Source of the DNA: Prostheceraeus crozeri
Lineage: Eukaryota > Platyhelminthes > Polycladida > Euryleptidae
NCBI GenBank assembly: GCA_907163375.1
Contig: CAJQUW010009011.1
Location: 186,001-250,000 of the forward strand
Reading direction: 5' to 3'
Length of the DNA: 64,000 nt
Positions 24,790 to 38,910 of this stretch are shown one piece after another. A model generated the notes under the pieces. It ran no database searches. It was not told where the DNA came from and was given only the letters and a program-made list of their open reading frames with translations. A program made the translations under genes and the position numbers. Within the stretch, counting starts at the first letter, position 1. Every line of letters starts with the position of its first letter.

Positions 24790-27700
24790 AGGTAATTTCT
24801 AACCGCAGAATTACATTTACACGTTTAGATTATTGCCAAGCTTGTCAATCGCGTTTGGCGTGGCCGTGCAACGGTGGGGACAGCGATGTACATGTGCAAC
24901 CATATGGCCAGGCTTCGTACTTATTACAAAGAAACAATCTGCATGATCAAAAGTAAAGACGCGGCTCATTTTTCTGTTCAGAGAAGTCATTTAGTCATGG
25001 TGAATTGTAAGTTAACTTCACTCTGGTTTTATCTAAGAATGAAACAATTGTTTTTCATTTTTTCTATAGAATGCACTCTTCAGATGTAATAATCTAAATT
25101 TAAACTCGAGCACAGTGTCTACATAAAAAAAAAAAAAATAATGCAATGAAGTCTAATTGAAAGAATTGTATCAACAGGGTGCTCTTATTTACAACTGTGT
25201 TTTGTAAAACATCTAAAAAAGTAGAATAGACTATTATTTGTTGCAATTTGGACGCTGTTTTCAGACATATACAAAAATTCCTTGATTTATCATTAAAATG
25301 CGTTTTGGTTCTGTAATTACTAAAAAGAGGAAATGAAAAGGAATATGTGTTGCTCGCTTACAATATTTTCAAATTCATGCAATATCAGCTGATTTTCACT
25401 GGTTTCGTTGCATACAAGGTAAAAACAATTGACGTCTATTTCTTATCTAGCACGGCCCGCCTCTCTCAAATTTATAATATTAGATATCTTTGCCCAATGT
25501 GTATACACGTTTCGATCTTATTAAATGAACTCAAGGAAGATACATTCGGGAATTATTTCCAAATGTGAATATGCAAATTTTTGCAGTTTTGCAGAAATTA
25601 AAAGGGGGGGGGTGGGGAGGGGGTGTTTGGTGGGACCAACGGAATCACTGATCATGACAGTAATACAGAAGAAATGATATTATTTTACAGATCGTCCGTG
25701 TCATGACTGCCTTGGAGAGGTAATGTTTGCGATATATGCAACTCGATGACCCTATTTCCGGAAAATTTTCATCACTAGAGTGTTACCTCAAAATCGTGTC
25801 CCGATAAGTGTTAACAAATTCAGTGAGAATCCGAATATTACACTGAGCAAGTGGCTATTAATAAGGCTAAAACCATGTCAACAACGCTCTTCGAGCCTAT
25901 GTTTCCAAACCAGGGCTGAAACTCTACAACATGGATCCATGTATTGCAAATAATTAACAGAGGGCAATTTTAGGTCCAAGTGGAAATCGATCATCGGATG
26001 TCCCATGTCAATGTCAAAGATGTTTCCAATGTGCATTATATAACATGAAACGTCAGTAGATTTTGTTTGTTTTTACTTGCTTAAGCCAATTTCATATCAT
26101 AATTTTTCTGATGAGATTCATATATATTTTTTTCTGTTGTATCAGGGGGCCTATGTTTCATAAAATTAAGCAGTCTGATATGTAACAAGTAACATTTTCA
26201 GGTCAGTGAAATATAAAGCACTGATTTAAATTGGCGTGTTGATAAAAATTAATTTTCCAAGACTGAAGATTTATGCAGTCTAAAATTAATCAATGATACA
26301 TATAGCGTTTCATAAAGATTTCGGACTGATGAAAACACTGATATCGCTAATAATTATAATAATTTTTAATTTAAATGTAATAACCATTAATATTTTATTA
26401 GTGCTAATTATACCTTATATTTATTTACAGACCATAGCCTATCAGTGTGATTGAGTGATTAAAACAATCAAAATTGTGGATAATTCTTTATAGAATAATA
26501 GAGATCGTAACACACATAAAATAATTTTTGACAGCATAGAGTAAATATGTAGGTAAATAAGGAGTGTCGACTTAAAAAAGTATCTGTATACAGTGGAAAA
26601 TTTTATATGAAAAATATGGAAAATCAAAGAGATGGGAGAGATTAATGATGTTTATTCGTTCACTATATTATAGCGTATATTTCGTATGTAAACTACGGAC
26701 AAAGATTCAGTTGTTTTCGGAGATTACGTTCCTCAAATAAGGTGCGAGATCTTAAGATTATGCGGTCCAAAACTTTATTTGAGCAAAAAAAAATAGCTTT
26801 GAAAAACCTCTAATTTGCCAATTTAATTACTACCGACATGACGATAAAATCTTGTAGCCAAGAACGTTGTAAGAAGTATGAAACAAGTTGGATATCAAAA
26901 GGAATGAATATTCGCTAACAAGCATCGCAACTAAGCGGAAATTGTGCTGATGATCAAGAAAATGTAATGAACGGCATTATAATGGAAGTCTTCATAAAAA
27001 GTTGAGATTTTATTGTGCTGTCGTGGCTGAAATTTCATATTTTTGATTCAATTTTCATAGACATGAATTTATGATTGAGTAAATTCATGTTTCACTTCTT
27101 GAATCTGAATAGTGATGTGCACCCATTTACATCTTTCAAAGTTAATGAAAATCAATGTCTTTGATTCTGTTATTTTGCTCTACCTAGCTGCTTGAGATAA
27201 GATCGCGCTTAAAAAGATTCTCTTGTGGTTCAGCATGAAAGCAATGGGTCATCGAGTTGCTAATTTAACAGGAACATTACCGCTCCGAGGCTGTCATGAC
27301 ACGGAACAATCTGTAAAATAATCTCATTTCATCTGCCTTTATGCTGTCATAATCAGTCATTCGCGTTGTAAGATTTATTCTTCATAACTGCACAAATGCG
27401 CATATCTCACATTAGAGACAATTCCAACTGTATTCCACCTCGAGTTCATTTAATAAAATCGAAAGTGTATATACCAATTGGGGATTTTAATAAATTGCGG
27501 AGTTTCCACTCATAGCGGCTAAAATATACCTACTTCTATGTTTGAGGCAGTATATTGAAAATAATAAATTTAAAGAGAAGTCAATCCTGAGGCAAATGGT
27601 GAAATATTTGAGAATCTTTTTTCATAGGCTGAACATCGATGTATATACAAAGCCAATACCTTCAACGTCTTTTAATATTGATAAATGATTTCATAGACAT

Positions 27701-27864
27701 GCCGTACCTCATATACACGAACAGAAATCGAAGCCACTCAAGAGCAACGGCCTTTATAATTTTGGCTGTTGCCATATACGTTTTTTATCGTCAAAGCAAC
27801 CAAACATAAGCCTTTGGCATTGTTGCCTACTGTTTGCAAGGGTGAAGAATTTTTCAATAAACAG

Positions 27865-27897
<33 letters not shown>

Positions 27898-28544
27898 GTA
27901 ACAAAAGAAAAAAGTAAAGTAAAACAAAAATATATGTATAAAAAAAAAAAAAAATTAAAAAAAAAAAAAATAAAAAAAAAAAAAAAACAAGTTAAACAAT
28001 AAAAACAAAAAAACATAATGTAATATAAAAAAATAAAAAAAAAAAAAAAAAAAAAGTTAATAACGAAAATAATGGTATAAAAAAAATAATATTATATAAG
28101 TAAAAAAAGTAACAAAAATAAAAAAAAATTTAGAAAAAAAAACAAAACAAAAAAAAGTAAGTTAAGAAATAAAAATAAAAAAAAAAAAAATCACAACTAA
28201 AACAGTAATACAAAAAAAAACTAATAAAAAAAAAAACACAAAAAAAAAAGTTATAAAAAAAAATAAAACAAAAGAGTAAAATATAAAACAGTAAAAAAAA
28301 AAGTAAAAACTAATAAAAAAAAAAACAAAAAAAAAAAGTAAAAAAAAATATAAAAGAAAAAAAAACTAAAAAAAAAAAAAATAAAAAATCTAAAAAAAAA
28401 AAAAAAAAAAACCACAACAGCTAAAAAAAAAAAATAAACAGTCAAAAAAACAGTACAAAAATCAAAAAAAGAAAAAAAAAAAGTAAAGTAATAAAAAAAA
28501 AAAATAAAACAAAAAAGACAGTAAGCTAAAAGTCAAAAAAAAAG

Positions 28545-28580
<36 letters not shown>

Positions 28581-29742
28581 GTAAAAAACACTATACATAA
28601 AAATACTAAAAAACAATAAACGTAAAAAAATAATAAAATAAGTAATAAAAAAAAGTAAAAAAAAGTAAAAAAATTAAAATAAAAAAAAACAACAAATAAA
28701 AAAGAATAAAAAAAAACGTAAAAAAATGAAGTTAACAAAAAGTAAATAACAAAACCAAAAAAAAAAAAAAAAAAAAAATAAAACTAAAATTAAAAACGAA
28801 TAAAACAAAAAGAAAAAAAAAAAAACAGTAAAAAAAAAAGACAAGTTAAAAAACAGTAAAAACCAGTAAAAAATAAAAAAAAATATAAACAAAAAATACA
28901 AAAATAAAAAATAAATCTAATTAAAAAAAAACAAGATCAAATCAAAAAAATAAAAAAGAAAGATAACAGTAAAAAAATAAATAAAATAAAAAAAAACAGT
29001 TAAAATATAAAAACAAAAAGTAATAAAATAAATAAAAACAAATAAAAAATAAAAAAAATAAAAATAAAAAAAAAAAAAAAAAAAAAAAATATCAAAAGTA
29101 AAAAAAAAAAAAAAGTAAAAACCCAATTAAAAAACAAAAAAAAAAATAAAAAAAAAACAAAAAAAACAAAAAAAAAAAAATAGTAAAAATAATAAAAAAA
29201 TACATAACAATAAAAAAAAAAATTAATTTTTTAGTTAAAGTTGTAAAAACAAAATAAAAAAAAAAAACGAAGTCAACCATAAACAGTAACAAATCCAAAT
29301 TATCATTCTGACAAATAGTTTGTAACTGACACTAAAATTGAAAATCAAAAGCCGTTTTCCCATTTTTAAGTTGTATTTGCAATCATTTTCTCCGATATTT
29401 TAAGTTTCTATAACTTTCTCGATGATCATTCACAGATTTATCAACCTCAAGATGTTGATAGAAATTTTCACATTTCTATTAGTGAATTTCCATATTTTCA
29501 ATTTTCGCGCGCTACTGATACTTCTTTGTGAAACGCAATTCTTTTTCAGACTGCTTAAAACACTGATTTTAAGCAGTATGGGACTGATATAAATCACTGC
29601 TTAATATTTGGTTTTGTGAAACGCTGTTAATTTCGACTGCTTTCAATCACTGATTTAAATCACTGCTTTATATTTATTTTATGAAACGCAGAAAATTTTC
29701 CACACTGATAAAACCACTGATTTATTTTATGAAACAGGCCCC
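24790..29742 (+). repeat. Array unit C, heavily disturbed
   Basis: 4,953 bp. Scattered small insertions run from about 25,000 to 27,866. They include G-rich (25602-25632) and AT-rich (26345-26430) pieces, then the A-rich tract 27867-29277, after which the sequence returns to consensus. The MITE part spans about 26146-29741. Much of the excess may not be real. Confidence 0.8.
27867..29277. repeat. 1.4-kb A-rich low-complexity tract
   Basis: The tract is almost only A, interrupted by single T, C and G or short GTAA and ACAA groups, with no fixed period. It interrupts unit C within ATAAACAGTA, which appears on both sides. No other copy has it. The Lys-rich (plus) and Phe-rich (minus) open frames through it are composition artefacts. 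It may be a read or assembly error next to the noisy part of unit C. Confidence 0.8.
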
Positions 29743-32700
29743 AGGTAATTTCTAACCCGCAGAATTACATTTACACGTTAGATTATTGCCAAGCTTGTCA
29801 ATCGCGCGTTTGGCGTGGCCGTGCAACGGTGGGGACAGCGATGTACATGTGCAACCATATGGCCAGGCTTCGTACTTATTACAAAGAAACAATCTGCATG
29901 ATCAAAAGTAAAGACGCGGCTCATTTTTCTGTTCAGAGAAGTCATTTAGTCATGGTGAATTGTAAGTTAACTTCACTCTGGTTTTATCTAAGAATGAAAC
30001 AATTGGTTTTCATTTGTGCTATAACATGCACTCTTCAGATGTAATAATCAACTTACATAAAATAATGCAATGAAGTCTAATTGAAAGAATTGTATCAACA
30101 GGGTGCTCTTATTTACAACTGTGTTTTGTAAAACATCTGAAAAAGTAGAATAGACTATTATTTGTTGCAATTTGGACGCTGTTTTCAGACATATACAAAA
30201 ATTCCTTGATTTATCATTAAAATGCGTTTTGGTTCTGTAATTACTAAAAAGAGGAAATGAAAAGGAATATGTGTTGCTCGCTTACAAATATTTTCAAATT
30301 CATGCAATATCAGCTGATTTTCACTGGTTTCGTTGCATACAAGGTGAAAACACGTCTATTTCTTATCTAGCCCTTTATAATATTAGATATCTTTGCCCAA
30401 TGTGTATACACTTTCGATCTTATTAAATGAACTCAAGGAAGATACATTCGGAATTATTTCCAAATGTGAGATATGCAAATTTTTGCAGTTTTGCAGAAAT
30501 TACAACGGAATCACTGATCATGACAGTAATACAGAAGGAAATGATATTATTTTACAGATCGTCCGTGTCATGACTGCCTTGGAGAGGTAATGTTTGCTAT
30601 ATATGCAACTCGATGACCCTATTTCCGGAAAATTTTCATCACTAGTGTTACCTCAAAATCGTGTCCCGATAAGGGTTAACAAATTCAGTGAGAATCCGAA
30701 TATTACACTGAGCAAGTGGCTATTAATAAGGCTAAACCATGTCAACAACGCTCTTCGAGCTATTCACCAGGCTGAAACTACAACATGGATCCATGTATTG
30801 CAAATAATTAACAGAGGGCATTTTAGGTCCAAGTGGAATCGATCATCGGATGTCTGTCAATGTCAAAGATGTTTCCAATGTGCATTATATAACATACGCA
30901 TTAGATTTTGTTTGTTTTTACTTGCTTAAGCCAATTTCATATCAAATTTTCTGATAATTCATATATATTTTTTTTCTGTTGTATCAGGGGCCTGTTTCAT
31001 AAAATTAAGCAGTCTGATATGTATCAGTAACATTTTCAGCAGTGAAATATAAAGCACTGATTTAAATTGCGTTTGATAAAAATTAATTTTCCGACTGAAG
31101 ATTAAGCAGTCTAAATTAATCAATGATACATATAGCGTTTCATAAAGATTTCGGACTGATGAAAACACTGATATATAGCCTATCAGTGTGATTGAGTGAT
31201 TAAAACAATTGTGGATAATTCTTCGTAAATAAAATAATTTTTGACAGCATAGAGTAAATATGTAGGTAGAGTGTCGACTTAAAAAAGTATCTGTATACAG
31301 TGAAAATTTTATATGAAAAGATTCAGTTTTTTTCGGAGATTACGTTCCTGCGGTCCAAAACTTTATTTGAGCAGCTTTGAAAAACCTCTATATTTGCCAA
31401 TTTAATTACTACCGACATGACTCCCCGTTGTAAGAAGTATGAAACAAGTTGGATATCAAAAGGAATGAATATTCGCTAACAAGCATCGCAACTAAGCGGA
31501 AATTGTGCTGATGATCAAGAAAATGTAATGAACGGCATTATAATGGAAGTCTTCATAAAAAGTTGAGATTTTATTGTGCTGTCGTGGCTGAAATTTCATA
31601 TTTTTGATTCAATTTTCATAGACATGAATTTATGATTGAGTAAATTCATGTTTCACTTCTTGAATCTGAATAGTGATGTGCACCCATTTACATCTTTCAA
31701 AGTTAATGAAAATCATTGTCTTTGATTCTGTTATTTTGCTCTACCAGCTGCTTGAGATAAGATCGCGCTTAAAAAGATTCTCTTGTGGTTCAGCATGAAA
31801 GCAATGGGGTCATCGAGTTGCTAATTTAACAGACATTACCGCTCCGAGGCTGTCATGACACGGACAATCTGTAAAATAATCTCATTTCCATCTGCTTTAT
31901 GCTGTCATAATCAGTCAATTCCGTTGTAATTTCTTCAAACTGCACAAATGCGCATATCTCACATTAGGAGACAATTCCAACTGTATTCACCTCGAGTTCA
32001 TTTAATAAAATCGAAAGTGTATATACATTGGGGATTTAATAAATGCGGAGTTTCCACTCTACCTAATATACCTACTCTATGTTTGACAGTAATTGAAATA
32101 ATAATTAGAGAAGTCAATCTGAGGCAAATGGTGAAATATTTGAGAATCTTTTTTTCTAGCTGCCATCGATGTATATAAAAGCCAATACCTCAACGTCTTT
32201 TAATATTGAAATGATTTCATGACATGCCGTACCTCATTACACGAAAGAAATCGAAGCCCTCAAAGCAACCCTTTATAATTTTGCTGTTGCCGGACGTTTT
32301 ATCGTCACAGCATTGCCACTTTTCAAGGGAAGAATTTTTCAATAAACAGTATCCAAATTTACCATTCTGACAAATAGTTTGTAACTGACACTAAAATTGA
32401 AAATCAAAAGCCGTTTTCCCATTTTTAAGTTGTATTTGCAATCATTTCTCCGATATTTTAAGTTTCTATAACTTTCTCGATGATCATTCACAGATTTATC
32501 AACCTCAAGATGTTGATAGAAATTTTCACATTTCTATTAGTGAATTTCCATATTTTCAATTTTCGCGCGCTACTGATACTTCTTTGTGAAACGCAATTCT
32601 TTTCCAGACTGCTTAAAATACTGATTTTAAGCAGTGTGGGACTGATATAAATCACTGCTTAATATTTGGTTTTGTGAAACGCTGTTAATTTCGACTGCTT

Positions 32701-32800
32701 TCAATCACTGATTTAAATCACTGCTTTATATTTATTTTATGAAACGCAGAAAATTTTCCACACTGATAAAACCACTGATTTATTTTATGAAACAGGCCCC
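29743..32800 (+). repeat. Array unit D
   Basis: 3,058 bp; MITE 30988-32799. Shares the GCATTAG variant near 30897 with units E and F. Confidence 0.95.
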
Positions 32801-33450
32801 AGGTAATTTCTAACCGCAGAATTACATTTACACGTTAGATTATTGCCAAGCTTGTCAATCGCGTTTGGCGTGGCCGTGCAACGGTGGGGACAGCGATGTA
32901 CATGTGCAACCATATGGCCAGGCTTCATACTTATTACAAAGAAACAATCTGCATGATCAAAAGTAAAGACGCGGCTCATTTTTCTGTTCAGAGAAGTCAT
33001 TTAGTCATGGTGAATTGTAAGTTAACTTCACTCTGGTTTTATCTAAGAATGAAACAATTGGTTTTCATTTGTGCTATAACATGCACTCTTCAGATGTAAT
33101 AATCAACTTACATAAAATAATGCAATGAAGTCTAATTGAAAGAATTGTATCAACAGGGTGCTCTTATTTACAACTGTGTTTTGTAAAACATCTGAAAAAG
33201 TAGAATAGACTATTATTTGTTGCAATTTGGACGCTGTTTTCAGACATATACAAAAATTCCTTGATTTATCATTAAAATGCGTTTTGGTTCTGTAATTACT
33301 AAAAAGAGGAAATGAAAAGGAATATGTGTTGCTCGCTTACAAATATTTTCAAATTCATGCAATATCAGCTGATTTTCACTGGTTTCGTTGCATACAAGGT
33401 AAAAACACGTCTATTTCTTATCTAGCCCTTTATAATATTAGATATCTTTG

Positions 33451-33674
33451 CCCAATGTGTATACACTTTCGATCTTATTAAATGAACTCAAGGAAGATAC
33501 ATTCGGAATTATTTCCAAATGTGAGATATGCAAATTTTTGCAGTTTTGCAGAAATTACAACGGAATCACTGATCATGACAGTAATACAGAAGGAAATGAT
33601 ATTATTTTACAGATCGTCCGTGTCATGACTGCCTTGGAGAGGTAATGTTTGCTATATATGCAACTCGATGACCC
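33451..33674 (-). repeat. Arm 1 of the intra-unit inverted repeat (unit E)
   Basis: Its reverse complement matches 34862-35088 at roughly four of five positions over its whole length, with exact blocks such as GGGTCATCGAGTTGC, TCATGACACGGAC and ATTCCGTTGTAATTTCT. It lies in the non-MITE part of the unit and is present in every complete copy. Confidence 0.85.
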
Positions 33675-34042
33675 TATTTCCGGAAAATTTTCATCACTAG
33701 TGTTACCTCAAAATCGTGTCCCGATAAGGGTTAACAAATTCAGTGAGAATCCGAATATTACACTGAGCAAGTGGCTATTAATAAGGCTAAACCATGTCAA
33801 CAACGCTCTTCGAGCTATTCACCAGGCTGAAACTACAACATGGATCCATGTATTGCAAATAATTAACAGAGGGCATTTTAGGTCCAAGTGGAATCGATCA
33901 TCGGATGTCTGTCAATGTCAAAGATGTTTCCAATGTGCATTATATAACATACGCATTAGATTTTGTTTGTTTTTATTTGCTTAAGCCAATTTCATATCAA
34001 ATTTTCTGATAATTCATATATATTTTTTTTCTGTTGTATCAG

Positions 34043-35854
34043 GGGCCTGTTTCATAAAATTAAGCAGTCTGATATGTATCAGTAACATTTTCAGCAGTGA
34101 AATATAAAGCACTGATTTAAATTGCGTTTGATAAAAATTAATTTTCCGACTGAAGATTAAGCAGTCTAAATTAATCAATGATACATATAGCGTTTCATAA
34201 AGATTTCGGACTGATGAAAACACTGATATATAGCCTATCAGTGTGATTGAGTGATTAAAACAATTGTGGATAATTCTTCGTAAATAAAATAATTTTTGAC
34301 AGCATAGAGTAAATATGTAGGTAGAGTGTCGACTTAAAAAAGTATCTGTATACAGTGAAAATTTTATATGAAAAGATTCAGTTTTTTTCGGAGATTACGT
34401 TCCTGCGGTCCAAAACTTTATTTGAGCAGCTTTGAAAAACCTCTATATTTGCCAATTTAATTACTACCGACATGACTCCCCGTTGTAAGAAGTATGAAAC
34501 AAGTTGGATATCAAAAGGAATGAATATTCGCTAACAAGCATCGCAACTAAGCGGAAATTGTGCTGATGATCAAGAAAATGTAATGAACGGCATTATAATG
34601 GAAGTCTTCATAAAAAGTTGAGATTTTATTGTGCTGTCGTGGCTGAAATTTCATATTTTTGATTCAATTTTCATAGACATGAATTTATGATTGAGTAAAT
34701 TCATGTTTCACTTCTTGAATCTGAATAGTGATGTGCACCCATTTACATCTTTCAAAGTTAATGAAAATCATTGTCTTTGATTCTGTTATTTTGCTCTACC
34801 AGCTGCTTGAGATAAGATCGCGCTTAAAAAGATTCTCTTGTGGTTCAGCATGAAAGCAATGGGGTCATCGAGTTGCTAATTTAACAGACATTACCGCTCC
34901 GAGGCTGTCATGACACGGACAATCTGTAAAATAATCTCATTTCCATCTGCTTTATGCTGTCATAATCAGTCAATTCCGTTGTAATTTCTTCAAACTGCAC
35001 AAATGCGCATATCTCACATTAGGAGACAATTCCAACTGTATTCACCTCGAGTTCATTTAATAAAATCGAAAGTGTATATACATTGGGGATTTAATAAATG
35101 CGGAGTTTCCACTCTACCTAATATACCTACTCTATGTTTGACAGTAATTGAAATAATAATTAGAGAAGTCAATCTGAGGCAAATGGTGAAATATTTGAGA
35201 ATCTTTTTTTCTAGCTGCCATCGATGTATATAAAAGCCAATACCTCAACGTCTTTTAATATTGAAATGATTTCATGACATGCCGTACCTCATTACACGAA
35301 AGAAATCGAAGCCCTCAAAGCAACCCTTTATAATTTTGCTGTTGCCGGACGTTTTATCGTCACAGCATTGCCACTTTTCAAGGGAAGAATTTTTCAATAA
35401 ACAGTATCCAAATTTACCATTCTGACAAATAGTTTGTAACTGACACTAAAATTGAAAATCAAAAGCCGTTTTCCCATTTTTAAGTTGTATTTGCAATCAT
35501 TTCTCCGATATTTTAAGTTTCTATAACTTTCTCGATGATCATTCACAGATTTATCAACCTCAAGATGTTGATAGAAATTTTCACATTTCTATTAGTGAAT
35601 TTCCATATTTTCAATTTTCGCGCGCTACTGATACTTCTTTGTGAAACGCAATTCTTTTTCAGACTGCTTAAAATACTGATTTTAAGCAGTGTGGGACTGA
35701 TATAAATCACTGCTTAATATTTGGTTTTGTGAAACGCTGTTAATTTCGACTGCTTTCAATCACTGATTTAAATCACTGCTTTATATTTATTTTATGAAAC
35801 GCAGAAAATTTTCCACACTGATAAAACCACTGATTTATTTTATGAAACAGGCCC
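34043..35854. mobile_element. MITE-like element of the array unit (unit E example)
   Basis: 1,812 bp with inverted ends GGGCCTGTTTCATAAAAT and a CAG on each side (34040-34042 and 35855-35857). This fits a 3-bp target duplication and suggests a PIF/Harbinger-type non-autonomous element. Subterminal GAAACGC motifs recur near 35645, 35730, 35800 and, inverted, at 34190. ACTGATTTAAATCACTGCTT-type short palindromes lie between them. No transposase. The same element sits at the same place in all copies, so it was present before the array expanded. Confidence 0.75.
34862..35088 (+). repeat. Arm 2 of the intra-unit inverted repeat (unit E)
   Basis: Inverted partner of 33451-33674. It lies inside the MITE-like element, so the two arms belong to different parts of the composite unit. 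Confidence 0.85.
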
Positions 35855-35855
35855 C

Positions 35856-38800
35856 AGGTAATTTCTAACCGCAGAATTACATTTACACGTTAGATTATTG
35901 CCAAGCTTGTCAATCGCGTTTGGCGTGGCCGTGCAACGGTGGGGACAGCGATGTACATGTGCAACCATATGGCCAGGCTTCGTACTTATTACAAAGAAAC
36001 AATCTGCATGATCAAAAGTAAAGACGCGGCTCATTTTTCTGTTCAGAGAAGTCATTTAGTCATGGTGAATTGTAAGTTAACTTCACTCTGGTTTTATCTA
36101 AGAATGAAACAATTGGTTTTCATTTGTGCTATAACATGCACTCTTCAGATGTAATAATCAACTTACATAAAATAATGCAATGAAGTCTAATTGAAAGAAT
36201 TGTATCAACAGGGTGCTCTTATTTACAACTGTGTTTTGTAAAACATCTGAAAAAGTAGAATAGACTATTATTTGTTGCAATTTGGACGCTGTTTTCAGAC
36301 ATATACAAAAATTCCTTGATTTATCATTAAAATGCGTTTTGGTTCTGTAATTACTAAAAAGAGGAAATGAAAAGGAATATGTGTTGCTCGCTTACAAATA
36401 TTTTCAAATTCATGCAATATCAGCTGATTTTCACTGGTTTCGTTGCATACAAGGTAAAAACACGTCTATTTCTTATCTAGCCCTTTATAATATTAGATAT
36501 CTTTGCCCAATGTGTATACACTTTCGATCTTATTAAATGAACTCAAGGAAGATACATTCGGAATTATTTCCAAATGTGAGATATGCAAATTTTTGCAGTT
36601 TTGCAGAAATTACAACGGAATCACTGATCATGACAGTAATACAGAAGGAAATGATATTATTTTACAGATCGTCCGTGTCATGACTGCCTTGGAGAGGTAA
36701 TGTTTGCTATATATGCAACTCGATGACCCTATTTCCGGAAAATTTTCATCACTAGTGTTACCTCAAAATCGTGTCCCGATAAGGGTTAACAAATTCAGTG
36801 AGAATCCGAATATTACACTGAGCAAGTGGCTATTAATAAGGCTAAACCATGTCAACAACGCTCTTCGAGCTATTCACCAGGCTGAAACTACAACATGGAT
36901 CCATGTATTGCAAATAATTAACAGAGGGCATTTTAGGTCCAAGTGGAATCGATCATCGGATGTCTGTCAATGTCAAAGATGTTTCCAATGTGCATTATAT
37001 AACATACGCATTAGATTTTGTTTGTTTTTATTTGCTTAAGCCAATTTCATATCAAATTTTCTGATAATTCATATATATTTTTTTTCTGTTGTATCAGGGG
37101 CCTGTTTCATAAAATTAAGCAGTCTGATATGTATCAGTAACATTTTCAGCAGTGAAATATAAAGCACTGATTTAAATTGCGTTTGATAAAAATTAATTTT
37201 CCGACTGAAGATTAAGCAGTCTAAATTAATCAATGATACATATAGCGTTTCATAAAGATTTCGGACTGATGAAAACACTGATATATAGCCTATCAGTGTG
37301 ATTGAGTGATTAAAACAATTGTGGATAATTCTTCGTAAATAAAATAATTTTTGACAGCATAGAGTAAATATGTAGGTAGAGTGTCGACTTAAAAAAGTAT
37401 CTGTATACAGTGAAAATTTTATATGAAAAGATTCAGTTTTTTTCGGAGATTACGTTCCTGCGGTCCAAAACTTTATTTGAGCAGCTTTGAAAAACCTCTA
37501 TATTTGCCAATTTAATTACTACCGACATGACTCCCCGTTGTAAGAAGTATGAAACAAGTTGGATATCAAAAGGAATGAATATTCGCTAACAAGCATCGCA
37601 ACTAAGCGGAAATTGTGCTGATGATCAAGAAAATGTAATGAACGGCATTATAATGGAAGTCTTCATAAAAAGTTGAGATTTTATTGTGCTGTCGTGGCTG
37701 AAATTTCATATTTTTGATTCAATTTTCATAGACATGAATTTATGATTGAGTAAATTCATGTTTCACTTCTTGAATCTGAATAGTGATGTGCACCCATTTA
37801 CATCTTTCAAAGTTAATGAAAATCATTGTCTTTGATTCTGTTATTTTGCTCTACCAGCTGCTTGAGATAAGATCGCGCTTAAAAAGATTCTCTTGTGGTT
37901 CAGCATGAAAGCAATGGGGTCATCGAGTTGCTAATTTAACAGACATTACCGCTCCGAGGCTGTCATGACACGGACAATCTGTAAAATAATCTCATTTCCA
38001 TCTGCTTTATGCTGTCATAATCAGTCAATTCCGTTGTAATTTCTTCAAACTGCACAAATGCGCATATCTCACATTAGGAGACAATTCCAACTGTATTCAC
38101 CTCGAGTTCATTTAATAAAATCGAAAGTGTATATACATTGGGGATTTAATAAATGCGGAGTTTCCACTCTACCTAATATACCTACTCTATGTTTGACAGT
38201 AATTGAAATAATAATTAGAGAAGTCAATCTGAGGCAAATGGTGAAATATTTGAGAATCTTTTTTTCTAGCTGCCATCGATGTATATAAAAGCCAATACCT
38301 CAACGTCTTTTAATATTGAAATGATTTCATGACATGCCGTACCTCATTACACGAAAGAAATCGAAGCCCTCAAAGCAACCCTTTATAATTTTGCTGTTGC
38401 CGGACGTTTTATCGTCACAGCATTGCCACTTTTCAAGGGAAGAATTTTTCAATAAACAGTATCCAAATTTACCATTCTGACAAATAGTTTGTAACTGACA
38501 CTAAAATTGAAAATCAAAAGCCGTTTTCCCATTTTTAAGTTGTATTTGCAATCATTTCTCCGATATTTTAAGTTTCTATAACTTTCTCGATGATCATTCA
38601 CAGATTTATCAACCTCAAGATGTTGATAGAAATTTTCACATTTCTATTAGTGAATTTCCATATTTTCAATTTTCGCGCGCTACTGATACTTCTTTGTGAA
38701 ACGCAATTCTTTTCCAGACTGCTTAAAATACTGATTTTAAGCAGTGTGGGACTGATATAAATCACTGCTTAATATTTGGTTTTGTGAAACGCTGTTAATT

Positions 38801-38910
38801 TCGACTGCTTTCAATCACTGATTTAAATCACTGCTTTATATTTATTTTATGAAACGCAGAAAATTTTCCACACTGATAAAACCACTGATTTATTTTATGA
38901 AACAGGCCCC
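35856..38910 (+). repeat. Array unit F
   Basis: 3,055 bp; MITE 37098-38909. Carries the GCATTAG variant. Confidence 0.95.

Larger units (their letters stand above)
32801..35855 (+). repeat. Array unit E, used here as reference
   Basis: 3,055 bp; MITE 34043-35854. The inverted arms are 33451-33674 and 34862-35088. Confidence 0.95.

Noticed and set aside
25602-25632. A G-rich run as a possible quadruplex regulator.
   Set aside because: It occurs only in the noisy unit C and is absent from all other copies, so it is probably an error.
27738-29298. Lys-rich and Phe-rich open frames across the A-rich tract.
   Set aside because: They are products of base composition alone.
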